DNA from: Periconia sp. R9002
Taxonomy: Eukaryota; Ascomycota; Dothideomycetes; Pleosporales; Periconiaceae
DNA: 64,000 bases
NCBI GenBank assembly: GCA_023627715.1
Contig: JAMAHW010000032.1
Location: forward strand, 310,001-374,000
Direction: 5' to 3'
Under the pieces are notes generated by a model. It was not told where the DNA came from, did no database searches, and saw only the letters and a program-made list of their open reading frames with translations. A program made the position numbers and the translations under genes. Positions 23,426 through 34,767 of the stretch are shown one piece after another (position 1 is the stretch's first letter; every line of letters starts with the position of its first letter).

Positions 23426-25141
23426 CGTCAAGCGCTTTTCATGCAGTGATTCTTTTCTGCACTACCAAAAAACGGGGTCAGTAAGGAGTGGAAAGGTCCA
23501 CATTGTCCAGGTTTTGTGACGGGATCACGACGGTTTGTATAGCCATGAAGCTTCAACCCGAGACATGGAGTCGCCTGGATAGTCACCCGGTCCAACTGTC
23601 GAGTGGGCAGTATTGCATTTGATGATACGAGTCGTGCTCCGCCCACCAAGGCTGGACGTTTCTTGGCAACCAGCGCCACGTGAACAGCATGCGCTTGGGA
23701 TTCGCCACATCTTCTCTGTATACGAGACGACTATCCTTCAATGGCATGATTCGAATGCTCCGATTTAGCCGTTACCACTACACGAACACCCTATCACGCC
23801 AGTTACTGATAATCATGAAGCTCAAGTTGGCTTTGAGCATCGAAATACGCCTTGAAATCCGACGTCTTCCGTGGGCACAACGCGACGAAACAATCAATAT
23901 TGATGGCACAAGCACCTGTTGAAAGTTTGCTTCCCTCTCTCCCGAGGGTGTAGGTGGCTTGTTATGACATGACATGACATGGTCAAGGGAATTATTTTCG
24001 TCGTTGCCGTTGTTTGTGGACATGGCTGACGATGAGTGAAAATTCTTCCCACTCTCGGCTGGGTAACCGTTAGAACTTGGCTGTATTTCACTTTTGTAGT
24101 ACGAGATTATCGTCCGCTGTAAGACAATCTCTCCGATGAAGAATATTTTCTTTCGGCACTACATCTTGAGGTGTTGAATCCCGAAACAAGAACTTTTCAG
24201 CGTGAACGCTTGCGAACTGAGTTAAAACTCAAAACAGCCTCATAAATACAACAGTCTCAGAAGAATAGCCGGCGCGTTGCTTCGTGGGGGGACGGTATAT
24301 GTTTTGATAAGGACATTGGAAGATGAGCTATGCTTTCAATTGATTATATTTTTCGATGATGAGATTATAGCAGTCGAGGCCATCAAAGCCTGTTGTATCA
24401 GATGCTAAAAAATCCTTTCTGTTATCAATTCTGGCTTGATATCAAAAATCGGCCTGATTATGTGTTGTCGTAACAGCCTGCCATCGATGCATTTACAGGT
24501 CGTTCGAGGGAAAATCGAAATGCACAAATAGTTATGTATTCACTTGTACTTGCCACGTTGATTTGTGGTTCGCCTAGGCCGGTAGCTATCCGAGTTCTTA
24601 TAGGGCTTTAGGCCCCCAACCGGATCGGCATTCACGGTATGAGAGTGGCCTGAGTTTCTAGTCCGTGCTACATAATTTTGCGTTAATAGTTCCTAATCGA
24701 GCTGAGTGTATTCTATTTCCTCATGCAGTTCGTCAGGCCTCCGGCTTGAGTCCCACAACGAATTGAGGCTTAGAGACGACCCCATTGCCCGAGTCCCCGA
24801 CATCAATGTGCAGGTCGACGCACCCGCTCACGACTCTTGGCTAGCGTTTCACAAATAGACTTCCTAGACAATACTTGTCTTTGATTGGCAGGTAGAAATC
24901 TATAACTGGCAGAACAGCGCCCCCCACTGTTACCATGTACTACCGTGGATACTTCGGGTACTACTAATTAGGGCTGGGTAGAAATCTCCATTCGCACCGG
25001 GATTTCGAAACCCGTCTGTCCTTCACCCACTTCTAAAAACCCTCTTCTCGAATCTGCGTTCTGATTGCTAAAGAGCGGAACATTGGTCCTGTTCCTCACT
25101 GCGGCATTAGTAGATGATACCGCAGTGACATATTTCTAACA
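23426..25141. other. Intergenic, AT-richer, no supported gene
   Basis: 1.7 kb upstream of both the DUF6536 gene and the Cys-rich surface protein gene, so it holds two divergent promoters. Short frames at 23680-24090 have no recognisable pattern. An inverted repeat lies at the right edge. Confidence 0.5.
25096..25128. repeat. Inverted repeat just upstream of the Cys-rich protein start
   Basis: Perfect 9-bp arms TCACTGCGG (25096-25104) and CCGCAGTGA (25120-25128) are separated by 15 bp and end 13 bp before the ATG. This could form a hairpin in the mRNA leader. The CGG...CCG halves also recall zinc-cluster factor sites, though a 15-bp gap is wide for these. Confidence 0.7.
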
Positions 25142-26136
25142 ATGGCAACAAGACCATCTTCTATGCTCACGATATCCTTTATCCTTCTTTTTGGTTTTCT
25201 CGCACCGGTCAAGTCTCAATCCGAAAATGTGTGTTCCTACCAGGGAGGATGGGCGCTTCGCGTTAAAGAGAAAACTTGCCCTATGAGCGCGCCCGTCAAC
25301 TGCGGCTCAGGGGCACAACTGCGATGCTGTCCAAATGGCCTGGTATGCGCTGGCGAAGGAGACTATGGGGGTAACTATTGTTGTAAGGGAGGCGAAGATT
25401 GCAGAAAGAATGCAGAGTCGAAACCTCAGGTAAGCATCTCTCTCCCGCACGCCCATTTACCGGTTAGTTAGCAGTGATTGATCACGTTATATTATAGTGT
25501 CCGGACCCGACCTGGACGTTATGGGGAGGAAATGGCACGGTCGACAAGGGCGGTTGGTGTTGTGAGCCCGGTTTCAATGGTTTCTTCAAGGGCAACGTGG
25601 ACGCTGTAGGGTGTACTACAGCTGCTGTCCGTACTCTACCTACCAGCTTATCCTTCGCTTCAACTATCCAAACTGTTGCTTGCGTCCAGACTACTTCAGC
25701 AAGTTCCTCGTCATCGAACGCACCCAGTACGAGCTCGCCCACCGTTACCGCGGGAGCAAATAATTCGTCGCCCTCACCGCCACCATCTTCTTCTTCCATA
25801 TCCGGCGCGGCTATTGCAGGTATCGTCGTTGGTGTCATCGGCGGCCTGGTCTTTATCGCGGCCGCCATTGCTTTTATGTATCGAATGAAGCGAAAGAAAA
25901 ATCCATACGGCACATCGCAAAACGGCGACCACCTAGATAAAGGACAACCGATCGACCCGTCACACCAGGGAAATTACTATGGCGAGATTGCGAAACCGCC
26001 CACGATCCAATACGGTTCGCATGCGCAAACCACGCCACATGAACTTCCCAGCGACAATGTGCATGAGATGGGCGACGGAGAAGGTGTGAAAGCTGTCCAT
26101 AGGGCCCCACCGCAAAAGCCTCTTGAGATGCCTTGA
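25142..26136 (+). CDS. Cys-rich secreted-type single-pass membrane protein with Ser-rich stalk
   Basis: Exons 25142-25429 and 25498-26136 give 308 residues. A signal peptide covers about residues 1-26 (hydrophobic core SFILLFGFLAPVKSQS). The ectodomain to about residue 135 has at least twelve cysteines, including CCPNG and GGWCCEPGF contexts. A Ser/Thr/Pro-rich stalk follows, then one membrane helix at about residues 199-224 (AAIAGIVVGVIGGLVFIAAA) and a basic stop-transfer stretch KRKKNP. The cytosolic tail is about 80 residues. This layout resembles fungal wall-stress sensors of the Wsc/Mid2 kind, but I do not recognise the Cys domain as WSC, so a sensor role is only inferred. Confidence 0.85.
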
Positions 26137-27061
26137 GTTATGCGCATTTGGGAATATGAAATGAAAGATTTACGAGTGGGAAATCCGTGAATGGCGTTAA
26201 AGGACATGCCTGGAGATTGATTGAATGGGAAAGGCTTTCGTAATTTCTGATGAACAGCACTTGCTGGGTTCGATGTGTATATTTATACCTCTGTCGAGGT
26301 TTAAAATCTTACGGTAGAACCGTAATAGATCCTGGTAGTCAATAGTGTGTTCAAGTTTTTTTGTAATACGAGATGACCAGCTTTTTCTGTCAATCCAGTA
26401 ACATTCAGATGATCAATTGATTTCATTCAGATCTGCTATCCTCCAAACATGGCATATTCATCGAATAATACATACATCAATGAGAAATCATGTAGCAAAC
26501 AGCAGGACTACATACGTAAATGGGTAAAGTCACACATGAAAGGATCATTGATGAGCCTACATACGACACCATGTTATTTATTTACCTACATAGGCATAAA
26601 TTATCCAAAATCAAATTCAACACGCCTCAAGTGCTATCAATTGATCACGCCAAGAGAAGATGCCATACGCGCCAATGGCTGTACAGTACGTACAGACGTA
26701 CGAAAATATCGATTGTCATCACGACGCAATTGATTCGCCCACGGTATTAACACACGTAAGAAGGATAGCACATTAACGACGTACATATTAGATTTTGCAT
26801 TGTGCATATGCGCAGGGAACATGGAGCTGACACGTGACTACGTGTCAGATCCGCGTCGCCTAATGATCCTTTTCGACGTGCGTGCAGCAACCTCAAACAC
26901 CATTGAGCCCCCTTTCTCACTTTCCCTCTTCTACGTTCTGATTGCACACATTATCTTGATGAATTATTTGTTGAAACAAACTTTCATCCACAATTGACGT
27001 GCATCCACAATTGTGTACTCGGTTCATACATTCAGCTGCATACGTCAATAACCTTTGTATC
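26137..27061. other. Intergenic before the XPG nuclease gene
   Basis: AT-rich, with several GTAC-type palindromic stretches near 26680-26700 and a dyad at 26827-26848. No protein frame is supported. Confidence 0.55.
26827..26848. promoter_or_regulatory. Perfect dyad with E-box core upstream of the GEN1-like gene
   Basis: Arms CTGACACGT (26827-26835) and ACGTGTCAG (26840-26848) flank GACT. The left arm plus spacer creates a CACGTG E-box (26831-26836). The dyad lies 213 bp before the nuclease start codon. It is a candidate site for a dimeric bHLH or bZIP factor. Confidence 0.5.
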
Positions 27062-28928
27062 ATGGGGATAACATCGTAAGTTCGGCAAATAGTATGTGAT
27101 ATGACATCACTGGTGACTGACGTTCCAGAATTTGGGAGGACCTAAAAAATCACATCCGGGTCGAAGAACTGGCACGGGTCTCCATAGATCATTACGACGC
27201 TCATAAACGCCCGTTCAGGATCGCTGTTGATGTGGCTGGGTGGATCTTCAATAACGTGTCACCGGAACAGGTTGCATATTTCCGAAAAATTGGTAAGTGT
27301 CCGTTCTTGGATGATAGATCTTCCGCTAAGGGGGGTTCCAAGGCCAAGATGCAGCACGGACAGATGTCAAGAACATTTACTGCCTAATCACCACCCTGCT
27401 AGCCCTCAATATCGAGCTTCTGATCGTTTTTGACGGCAAAAACCGTGCCCCTAAACAGAGCCGTGGCTTCAACGGTCGTGGCTTTGGGATGCATCACGAA
27501 CGAAACAAAGACTTACTTACTATGCTAGATGCTTTGAACATCCCTTACTACGAAGCGCCTGGCGAGGCGGAGGCGGAGTGTTCCATGTTGCAGATGAAGG
27601 GGCACGTTGATGCAGTTTGGTCTGAAGACTCAGATACTCTGATGTTTGGCTGCAGTCTGCTGTTACGCTTCCACAAGGACGGGTCCTCTCATAAGGAGTG
27701 GCATACAGCTGAACTTCTGCGCAGCAGTGACATACAAATCGGGCTTGGGTTCGACCAAGCTGCCCTCGTGCTCTTCGCCATGTTGGTAGGCGGTGATTAT
27801 GGGAAAGGCTTGCTTGATTGCGGAGCTGTCCTTGCCAAACAGCTGATTTCACATGGTCTCGGCCGAAGTTTAATTACATGCAAAAACCAATTCGACTGCA
27901 GGAAATGGCGAGAAGAACTAGTTGAGACCCTTGCGAAGCCTTGGAACCGGAGAAAATTGAACGTTCCCTTGGATTATCCCTCTTTCGAAGTCCTGAAGAA
28001 GTATATGCAGCCAAAGACTTCCTCGGATGGTGACTTGATGAAGCTACCTTTTGTTAGAAATCGGCCACCCCATATCATCGATGAGAGGAAACTATTTCCA
28101 ATAAGTGCAGGCTACTTCAATCAGTTTGGGAAGTTGTATATGGAGCGTATCACGCCCATCTTGCTGACAAGATGGTTGCTGAACTCGGCGAGTGACGACA
28201 ATACTCATGCAATCGAGGTTCCGAAAAGAAGGAAAAAAGACACCGACAATGAAACTATTTCTAGTTTTGTCAAAGTAAAATTCTCGCCTTTCGGTCTCAC
28301 CTCGTTGCCGGAGAGTATTTACGCCAACCAATGGCAGAAGGTGCAGCCTTACAAAACTGACACTAGATTCAAGAAGCAGGAGTGTGAATCTACGTTCAAA
28401 GTAGAGTTTAAATACACGCCTCGTGCTTTGGTAGAAAGGGCACTCCCCCAACTTCTCTTGCAGAATCCACCTACGGCACCAAGACAAACTCCTGCGAAGC
28501 GAAAGCTTCCCAACGACACTGAAAGTTCCCGTAAACGACCTGCAGAGATGAAAGTGACACCTACAACGGCGACGACGAAATCCGGTGATTTCTCTGAAAC
28601 GAGGCGATTGTCCGCAGGCACAGGGGCACAGAAAGGAACAGCGAGCCCAGCCATGGCAAGGCAGACACCATTTGCAACCCCCTCGAGACTAGGAAGCTCT
28701 ATCAAGTTCGGGAAACCTACAAAAGGGGCACAGTTGGAAACGTTGACATTGTCAGATACCGATGACGACGAAGAGTCGGAGAGGAACAAAACTCTCATAA
28801 ATCGGCCTGTATTCAAGCATAGCAGTCATACTACACCCCCAAACATAATATCAGCCCACAGGAGGATGGATCTTGATATCTCGGGCACTAAGATGTGCAC
28901 TGATGTCATCGATTTGACGGATGACTGA
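27062..28928 (+). CDS. XPG/Rad2-family structure-specific nuclease, GEN1/Yen1-like
   Basis: Exons 27062-27075 (14 nt), 27129-27292 and 27343-28928 give 587 residues. It starts MGI like other Rad2-family enzymes, where the free N-terminus is used in DNA contact. All acidic metal ligands are present: D39 (AVDVAGW), D90 (IVFDGK), E134 and E136 (APGEAEAECS), D155 and D157 (WSEDSDTLMFG) and D211 (VGGDYGKG). The region after the nuclease core (GLLDCGAVLAKQL, then LITCKNQFDCRKWREEL) matches filamentous-fungal GEN1-type resolvases rather than FEN1, EXO1 or XPG. Such enzymes cut Holliday junctions and 5' flaps. The C-terminal 150 residues are basic, Ser/Thr-rich and probably disordered, ending DVIDLTDD, a SUMO-interaction-like motif. 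Confidence 0.9.
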
Positions 28929-29268
28929 CATCCGATCGCGAATGGGCAACGGAGGGTAAGGAGCAGTCACGATAATGAAGTCCTACCTTTGATGGAACTT
29001 TGGAAACTCTCAAGAGTACTTATTGATGAACAATAAGAAAGAGAACGAGAGTTTACCATGTAGCGATACCGAGAGAGTTAGGCTCCCGAAACAGGGTCTT
29101 GGTGGGGTGAGAAAAAGCAGTATGATAGTGGCCCGTGCACCGCCTTGTTGCCTTCGCAACTGACATCACCCATAACAAAGCCGTCGCTTGCTCATTCCTT
29201 CACCCTCTACACAAACGTGAGCCACTTCAACTGTCTTTTGTCCGACCGAGCGATAGCTTTACGCTGAA
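28929..29268. other. Short intergenic between GEN1-like and Man1/Src1 genes
   Basis: 340 bp holding the nuclease 3' end and the next promoter. No further signal seen. Confidence 0.6.
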
Positions 29269-31420
29269 ATGGCTGATGCACGCGGCGAATATTGGTATTT
29301 CGACCCCGACGTCGACCCCAACAAGATCCTCGTCCCCGAGCTGCGCAGCATCTTGCTGAAGCATGGCGTGAAATGGCCTTCATCGGCAAAAAAACCCGCT
29401 CTCGTCAGTCTCTTCGTCGAGCATGTCCTTCCCCAGGCATCGCATATTCAACGAGCTTACGCGCGGACCAAGCGGTCCACGCGCGGCATCGAAGATGTGC
29501 CCTCTAGCACTGCCAGCACGACCGACTCAACCCCCGATCTTGCAACGGAAGACGAGACGCTTATCGCGCATGAGCCTCCGAGGCGCACGTCTCGACGGAC
29601 CACGCGGGCGACGACAGAGGAGGCGGTGGAGAGGCCAATACCGGTTCGGCGGGCAAAAACTCCTTCTCGGGCTGTACCGACAAAACATGCCCGGGAAGCA
29701 GAGGTCGACGAAGGACAGCAACCTGCATTTCGGCGTTCTCGTAAGAGCAGTGTACCAGCTGTGAAGAAGGAGCCGACGCCGGATCCTGAGGCATGGCACA
29801 GCAACGATGCGACAAGCCCCTTCACCCAGGACAATCCCTTCCAAAGCGGTAGCTCTCCGATGGTCCCGGAATCGCGTGATCGACGAAGGAAGACGCTTGG
29901 ATTCGAACACAGAGAACGGCGCAAAAGCGAAGCGGGTCGCCGTAAAACATTTCAACCCAAGTCTGAGCAAACAGACCATCGTGCCGTTGTGCCAACGCGC
30001 AAAACCTTTGAAGTGCCCTACCGGCGGACCGAGACAGAGGGCGAAGCAGATATCCCAAATGATAGCGGAGATGCTGGCGAAGAATTTTCTCCTGAGGAGC
30101 AGCTGGAGATCGCGCAAGAGCGCAAAGAGAATGGAGAAACGGCCCTCTCCCCTCCGGTCCGGCGCAAACGACGGACCAAGGCCGCAGGCACAGCCAAGGC
30201 GTTTGTTTCTACACTACTCTTTTCTGCGACGGTCTTGTTTGGCGGACTGTGGCGTCAAGAGAAGTTCGACGTAGGTTTCTGTGGTGTTGGCAAAGATTAT
30301 TCGACGTCGCTAGCTGGTGTGGAAATCCCGGATTTCTTGGCCGAGAACTTATTGAAATGCGAGCCATGCCCGCCACATGCCCACTGCTACAGAAACTTGG
30401 TGGTCAGGTGTGAAGACGATTTTGTAAAAAAGGATCATCCACTATCTCTGGGCGGTCTGCTTCCCCTACCGCCTACATGCGAGCCGGATACAGAGAAGAC
30501 ACGAAAAATCAACCAGGTTGCAGATCGTGCAGTCAAAGTGCTTCGGTCTCGCAGAGCGCAGTATGAATGCCAAACTCCTGATGCTGCTGGCAACGTGGTG
30601 AAAAGCCCCGATGTTAGCGTAGAGGAATTGAAGGAGGAGATTAGCGCACTCAAGAAGAAGGGAATGTCGAACGAGGCGTTTGAAGATTTGTTTGCAAAAG
30701 CTATTGGCGAAACAGCGAGACGAACGGAAGTAGTCGCGAGTTCTGACGGGTAAGTTTTTCTCCCTTGTTTCATTATTATACGCTGTCTGACCGAACTTTA
30801 CTAACCAGATCTCTTCTTACTGATATAGAGAAACTGGAAAACAGCGACTCTCCTCAACCTCTCTCGCAGAGCTCCCCCTTGCCTGCAGCATCAAGCGATC
30901 CCTCCGAGAAACGTTGGAACGACATATTCTCACAGTTGTAATCATCTTTTTCACGATTGCGTCTGGGTCATATGGAAAATATTCCTTCACAACAAACCGG
31001 ACCATGGAGGCTCGCGCGAAGCAGCTGGCAAGCGATGTTTTCAACCACCTTGCTAACCAAGCCGCGTTGGCGCGCCATGATCCCGGTGCATACCAGGATC
31101 GCGGGTTGAGTATGAACCAACTTCGGGACGATGTCCTGAGAGATGAGTTCTCCGCAGCCCGCAGAATCAAATTGTGGCAAAAGGTACAGAAGAAGGTGGA
31201 AAACAACGCCAACGTTCGTGCTGCAGTACGAGAAGGACAAAGTGGCGATATCACGCGCATGTGGGAGTGGACGGGACCTGTTCACCTACTTGAAGAAGGG
31301 CATAGCAGCGGGAAACGCGATGGTGGACGGTATAGTTTGGGTGGGCTACAGGAGAGTCCCCTGGAAGCCAAAGAGAGTAAAGACAAGAAGCAGTGGGATG
31401 AGGGTCATCCGATATATTGA
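29269..31420 (+). CDS. Inner nuclear membrane protein, Man1/Src1 (Heh1/Heh2) family
   Basis: Exons 29269-30749 and 30829-31420 give 690 residues. Residues 15-55 form the HeH/LEM-like domain (KILVPELRSILLKHGVKWPS). A long basic, Ser-rich nucleoplasmic region follows, with KRRTK just before membrane helix 1 (about residues 307-325). The lumenal part contains paired cysteines (LLKCEPCPPHAHC). Membrane helix 2 is about residues 526-545 (HILTVVIIFFTIASG). The Man1-Src1 C-terminal domain follows, with LRDDVLRDEFSAARRIKLW and NANVRAAVREGQSGD. These proteins tether chromatin, including rDNA, to the inner nuclear membrane. The intron has a canonical TACTAAC branch point; the AG three bases after it is too close to be used, so the second AG at 30827-30828 is taken. 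Confidence 0.93.
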
Positions 31421-31801
31421 GTTGCTTGCTTTCAGTTACTTTGCGAAGCATTTGAAAGCAGGCAACTTAACATGCTTGATGATTTTTTCGAGATTCTTGA
31501 ACATTCCTTCTTTAGTTTCATTGCTACATGATACCAGAGCGCTACATTAATGTTATGTCCAATGTCCATAATTCAGCAAAATCCACATGAATAGATGGTG
31601 ATGATGCCATTGATCTGACATGAATGGTGGATACATATGCGCTTGAGGCTAGCTGGATTGGGCGTGGCAGAAGATGCTTACCTAATACAGAGCCGAGTCC
31701 GCACACATGGAACTAGTGAATTTCGATGGTGCGCACGACTACAGTCCATCACAACACCCACTACCCTTCGCCCACTAACCCACAGCGCGAAATCAGTCAC
31801 A
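31421..31801. other. Intergenic before eL42; ribosomal-protein promoter
   Basis: 381 bp. The string CAGTCACA at 31794-31801, touching the ATG, equals the fission-yeast HomolD box but is unusually close to the start and may be chance. Confidence 0.5.
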
Positions 31802-32731
31802 ATGGTAAGTTGTGCATGCCTGATTTCTTGTGCTGTGCGATGAAGACATCTGCGACGAGCTGCAACATGAATGAGCCGCCCTCCCGACTTCGCGAATTTC
31901 GACCCCCAGACGAGCCAAGCGGCCTGACGCAGAGACGGACAACGTTGGATGTAAAGATGGGATGCCCTTTGAGAGTATACGATTGAGGAAGGTGAAGGAA
32001 TGGCTGCGAAAGGTTGTGGAATGACCGCACATACTGAGCACGCCCAGAGTTCACGAGAACTGGATGGGTTCCAATATACGATCGCCACATCCATCTGTCG
32101 GACCTTACGAATTGCCCGTTTCAAGGCCAAAACTTGCGCAAATGATCACCATCGGCCAGAACACGACCACTTCGAACCGCTCATTCATGTTGTCAGCTCG
32201 TTGGATGCGCTCATCGAGATGCAGCATGGTTGAATATGTGAAATCATAGCTGACACAGCCCCCAGGTCAACGTACCCAAGACCCGACGAACCTACTGCAA
32301 GGGCAAGGAGTGCAAGAAGCGTTAGTGCTACTCGATTTTTCAAGTAAAAACACCGTACTAAGAGCTGGCAGACACTCAGCACAAGGTCACACAGTACAAG
32401 GCCGGAAAAGCTTCGCTGTTCGCCCAGGGAAAGCGTCGTTATGACCGCAAGCAGAGTGGTTACGGTGGTCAGACCAAGCCCGTCTTCCACAAGGTACAGT
32501 CATTGCATACCTCTATCCTGAACTATGTTAACACCTTTGCAGAGGGCGAAGACCACCAAGAAGGTCGTGCTCCGATTAGAATGCACCCAGTGCAAGGTAC
32601 GTCATCTCGCTCTCAATCTCCGAACGCTATCTGACAATGCGCAGACCAAGGCACAACTTGCCCTCAAGCGATGCAAGCACTTCGAGCTCGGTGGTGACAA
32701 GAAGACCAAGGGTGCTGCTCTTGTCTTCTAA
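31802..32731 (+). CDS. 60S ribosomal protein eL42 (L44/L36a)
   Basis: Five coding exons, 31802-31804, 32266-32320, 32372-32493, 32543-32596 and 32645-32731, give exactly 106 residues, the family length. The first coding exon is only the ATG, followed by a 461-bp intron. Zinc-ribbon cysteines appear as [10 protein letters not shown] near the N-terminus and LECTQCK near residue 75. The conserved [18 protein letters not shown] loop carries Pro56. In yeasts, changing this Pro to Gln gives cycloheximide resistance, so this protein is of the sensitive type. It lies at the ribosomal E site. All donors and acceptors fit consensus and phases agree. Confidence 0.97.
31833..31932 (+). ncRNA. Weak candidate box C/D snoRNA in eL42 intron 1
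   Basis: Within the 461-bp intron, GCGATGA (31837-31843, one mismatch to box C RTGATGA) and CTGA (31924-31927, box D) lie 80 bp apart. The flanks CTGTG (31833-31837) and CGCAG (31928-31932) can pair as a terminal stem, though the G at 31837 is shared with box C. Ribosomal-protein introns often host snoRNAs in fungi. I could not identify an rRNA target, so this may be chance. Confidence 0.2.
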
Positions 32732-33153
32732 GCATGTTCCCTTGTTCTCTCTTTTTTGCTGGGCCCTCGGCGTAGTCTTCCATGGTGACTAGGGATGGGA
32801 CGGCTATCCCAATCGACTCATACGATACAAACAAGCATGGCGAAGCAGCGGACATGGTTCTGGGGAGGGATAAAATAGATGCCGGTCACGACATTATGGA
32901 CTGTAACCTACATATGCATCAAATGGAGCTCGATTGAAGGCCTCATCATTGTTTCCATTCTAATGCCAATTTTTGCAATTGTTCCGCCGTGTGCTCTCGT
33001 TTGTTCATTTGGAGCTGGAAACTCAAAGTTGTTTTATCGATTGGAGTGAGCGAGCTAAGTTACCCCACCAACTACGCCTCCCCCACCCAGTAAGCTCAAC
33101 ACCATATATATCTGCACCGTGAGTCACCCACTTTGTATCAATCAACAATCCCG
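32732..33153. promoter_or_regulatory. Intergenic with TATA element before the ketopantoate reductase-like gene
   Basis: 422 bp. TATATAT at 33105-33111 lies 43 bp before the ATG of the next gene and may serve as a TATA element. No gene is supported. Confidence 0.45.
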
Positions 33154-34383
33154 ATGGCTTATGTTGAGAAGAAAAGCGTTCTAGTCATCGGAGGCGGTTC
33201 CGTGGGGACAATTGCAGCCCTGAATTTGCAGGCTGGGGGTTTGACAGATGTCACTTTAGTCCTACGTTCGAACTACAACGCAGTGAAGGAGAACGGCTTC
33301 CATATCGAGAGTTGTGATCATGGCACAATCGAGGGTTGGAAACCAAGCATTGGTATGCCCTTTGATAATTGATCCTTCATGACGAGAGAAAACATATGTT
33401 AACAACCATCACAGTTCGCAATACGGTCCCGAACATCATAGAAGAGAACATCAAACCATACGACTACATCGTATTATCCACCAAAAACATCCCGGATATC
33501 CCACCCACGGTCGTCGACCTGGTCCAGTCTGCCCTCCCATCAACCAACACCCACACCACCCTCGTACTCATCCAAAATGGCCTCAACATTGAAAAGCCCT
33601 TCCTAGAATCCCACCCCAAAACCATCGTCCTGAGCGGCGTAAGCTTAATCGGCAGCGCCGAACCCTCCCCAGGGAAAATTGTCCAAGACGACCGCGACCG
33701 CCTCATGATCGGCGCCTTCGCCAACCCTAACCTCGACTCCAGCACTGCCTCCGACGACGCAGCTCGGCAATTTGTCGAGCTATACAGCAAAGCTGGGAAA
33801 ACGGACTGCAAGTTTTCGCCCAACGTGCTGCATGATCGCTGGCGCAAGCTGGTGTACAATGCGTGTCTGAACCCTATCTGCGCCATCACGGGTCTGGATA
33901 CGGGACGTATTCGCCTGGCGGATGGCGCTATTGACGGGTTGGTTCGTCCGGCGATGCGGGAGATTGTCGAGGCAGCGAGGAAGAGCGCGGGCGTTCACTT
34001 GGCGGATGATGTTGTGGATACTATGATTGAAATGGATGCATTGTGGTTGTATCTCAGTCCGAGTATGCTCGCCGATGTGCGGAAGGTGAGTTCACTTTTC
34101 TTCTCAAGTACAATCCTCTCGAATTATCTTGTTAGGAGTTTAAGCAGGGAGATGAGAAACTACCTGAAACAAACATCCTGCTAACATTCCTACTCTGCAC
34201 TAGGGCAATTTCCTTGAATTCGAAAATCTGCTCGGAGAGCCGCTCAAAGAAGGAAAGGAAGCCGGTGTCGCGATGCCAACGCTCGAAGTGCTGTACCAGA
34301 TCGCGAAAGCGGTACAGTGGCGGACCAAAGAGCAACGAGGCCTCGTTCAAATCCCGCCACCGAAGAAGAAGACGGAAAACTGA
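33154..34383 (+). CDS. Ketopantoate reductase-family NADPH oxidoreductase (ApbA/PanE)
   Basis: Exons 33154-33352, 33415-34085 and 34204-34383 give 349 residues. The N-terminal Rossmann motif is VLVIGGGSVG (residues 9-18). Further family strings are YDYIVLSTKN, LIQNGLNIEKPF and SGVSLIGSAEPSPGKI in the first domain, and the helical C-terminal domain carries RWRKLVYNACLNPICAITGLDTG with the catalytic-type Lys, then a short segment FLEFENLLGEPLKEG. True PanE enzymes reduce ketopantoate to pantoate for CoA synthesis. Fungi have several paralogues in this family, so the substrate is uncertain. ATG choice rests on the tight spacing to the Rossmann strand. Confidence 0.9.
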
Positions 34384-34767
34384 GCCCGGCGACAAATTGC
34401 ATCATCGCAGTAGAACATTGCATTACCGGAGGAAAAACTGCTTTATCCAAGATGTGGTTCATTGTGTTCACTTTCGTCTCGAGTGAGTTTGTTGATATAT
34501 CGTTCTAGTAGTAATTTCTCAATGCAATCCGTACTGGTATTCTCTCTCTCTCATCTCCTCGTTCCAATAGTGAAAGGCCGTTAAACACAAAAAGATAGCG
34601 ATCGTCGTATCCATTACCCTCCCTATAACCAACCTCCTCCCTCCCCTCCCCTCATCATAACCCAAGATGCCGTTTGAACGCAAAAGAAGAAGAATCGAAC
34701 ATCACATCCACCATAACAACCCCATCGTGCCCCCGTGCACATATCTCCCTCTCCCATCTACCCCCCT
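34384..34767. other. Intergenic downstream of ketopantoate reductase-like gene
   Basis: Holds the 3' ends of two convergent genes. A plus-strand frame at 34667-34972 overlaps the minus-strand gene and is not accepted. Confidence 0.5.

Noticed and set aside
30750..30808. Alternative acceptor AG at 30807-30808 in the Man1/Src1 intron, giving a short isoform
   Set aside because: It lies only three bases after the TACTAAC branch point, too near for use, and leads to a stop after about 45 codons. Yeast SRC1 does have alternative splicing, so it was considered.
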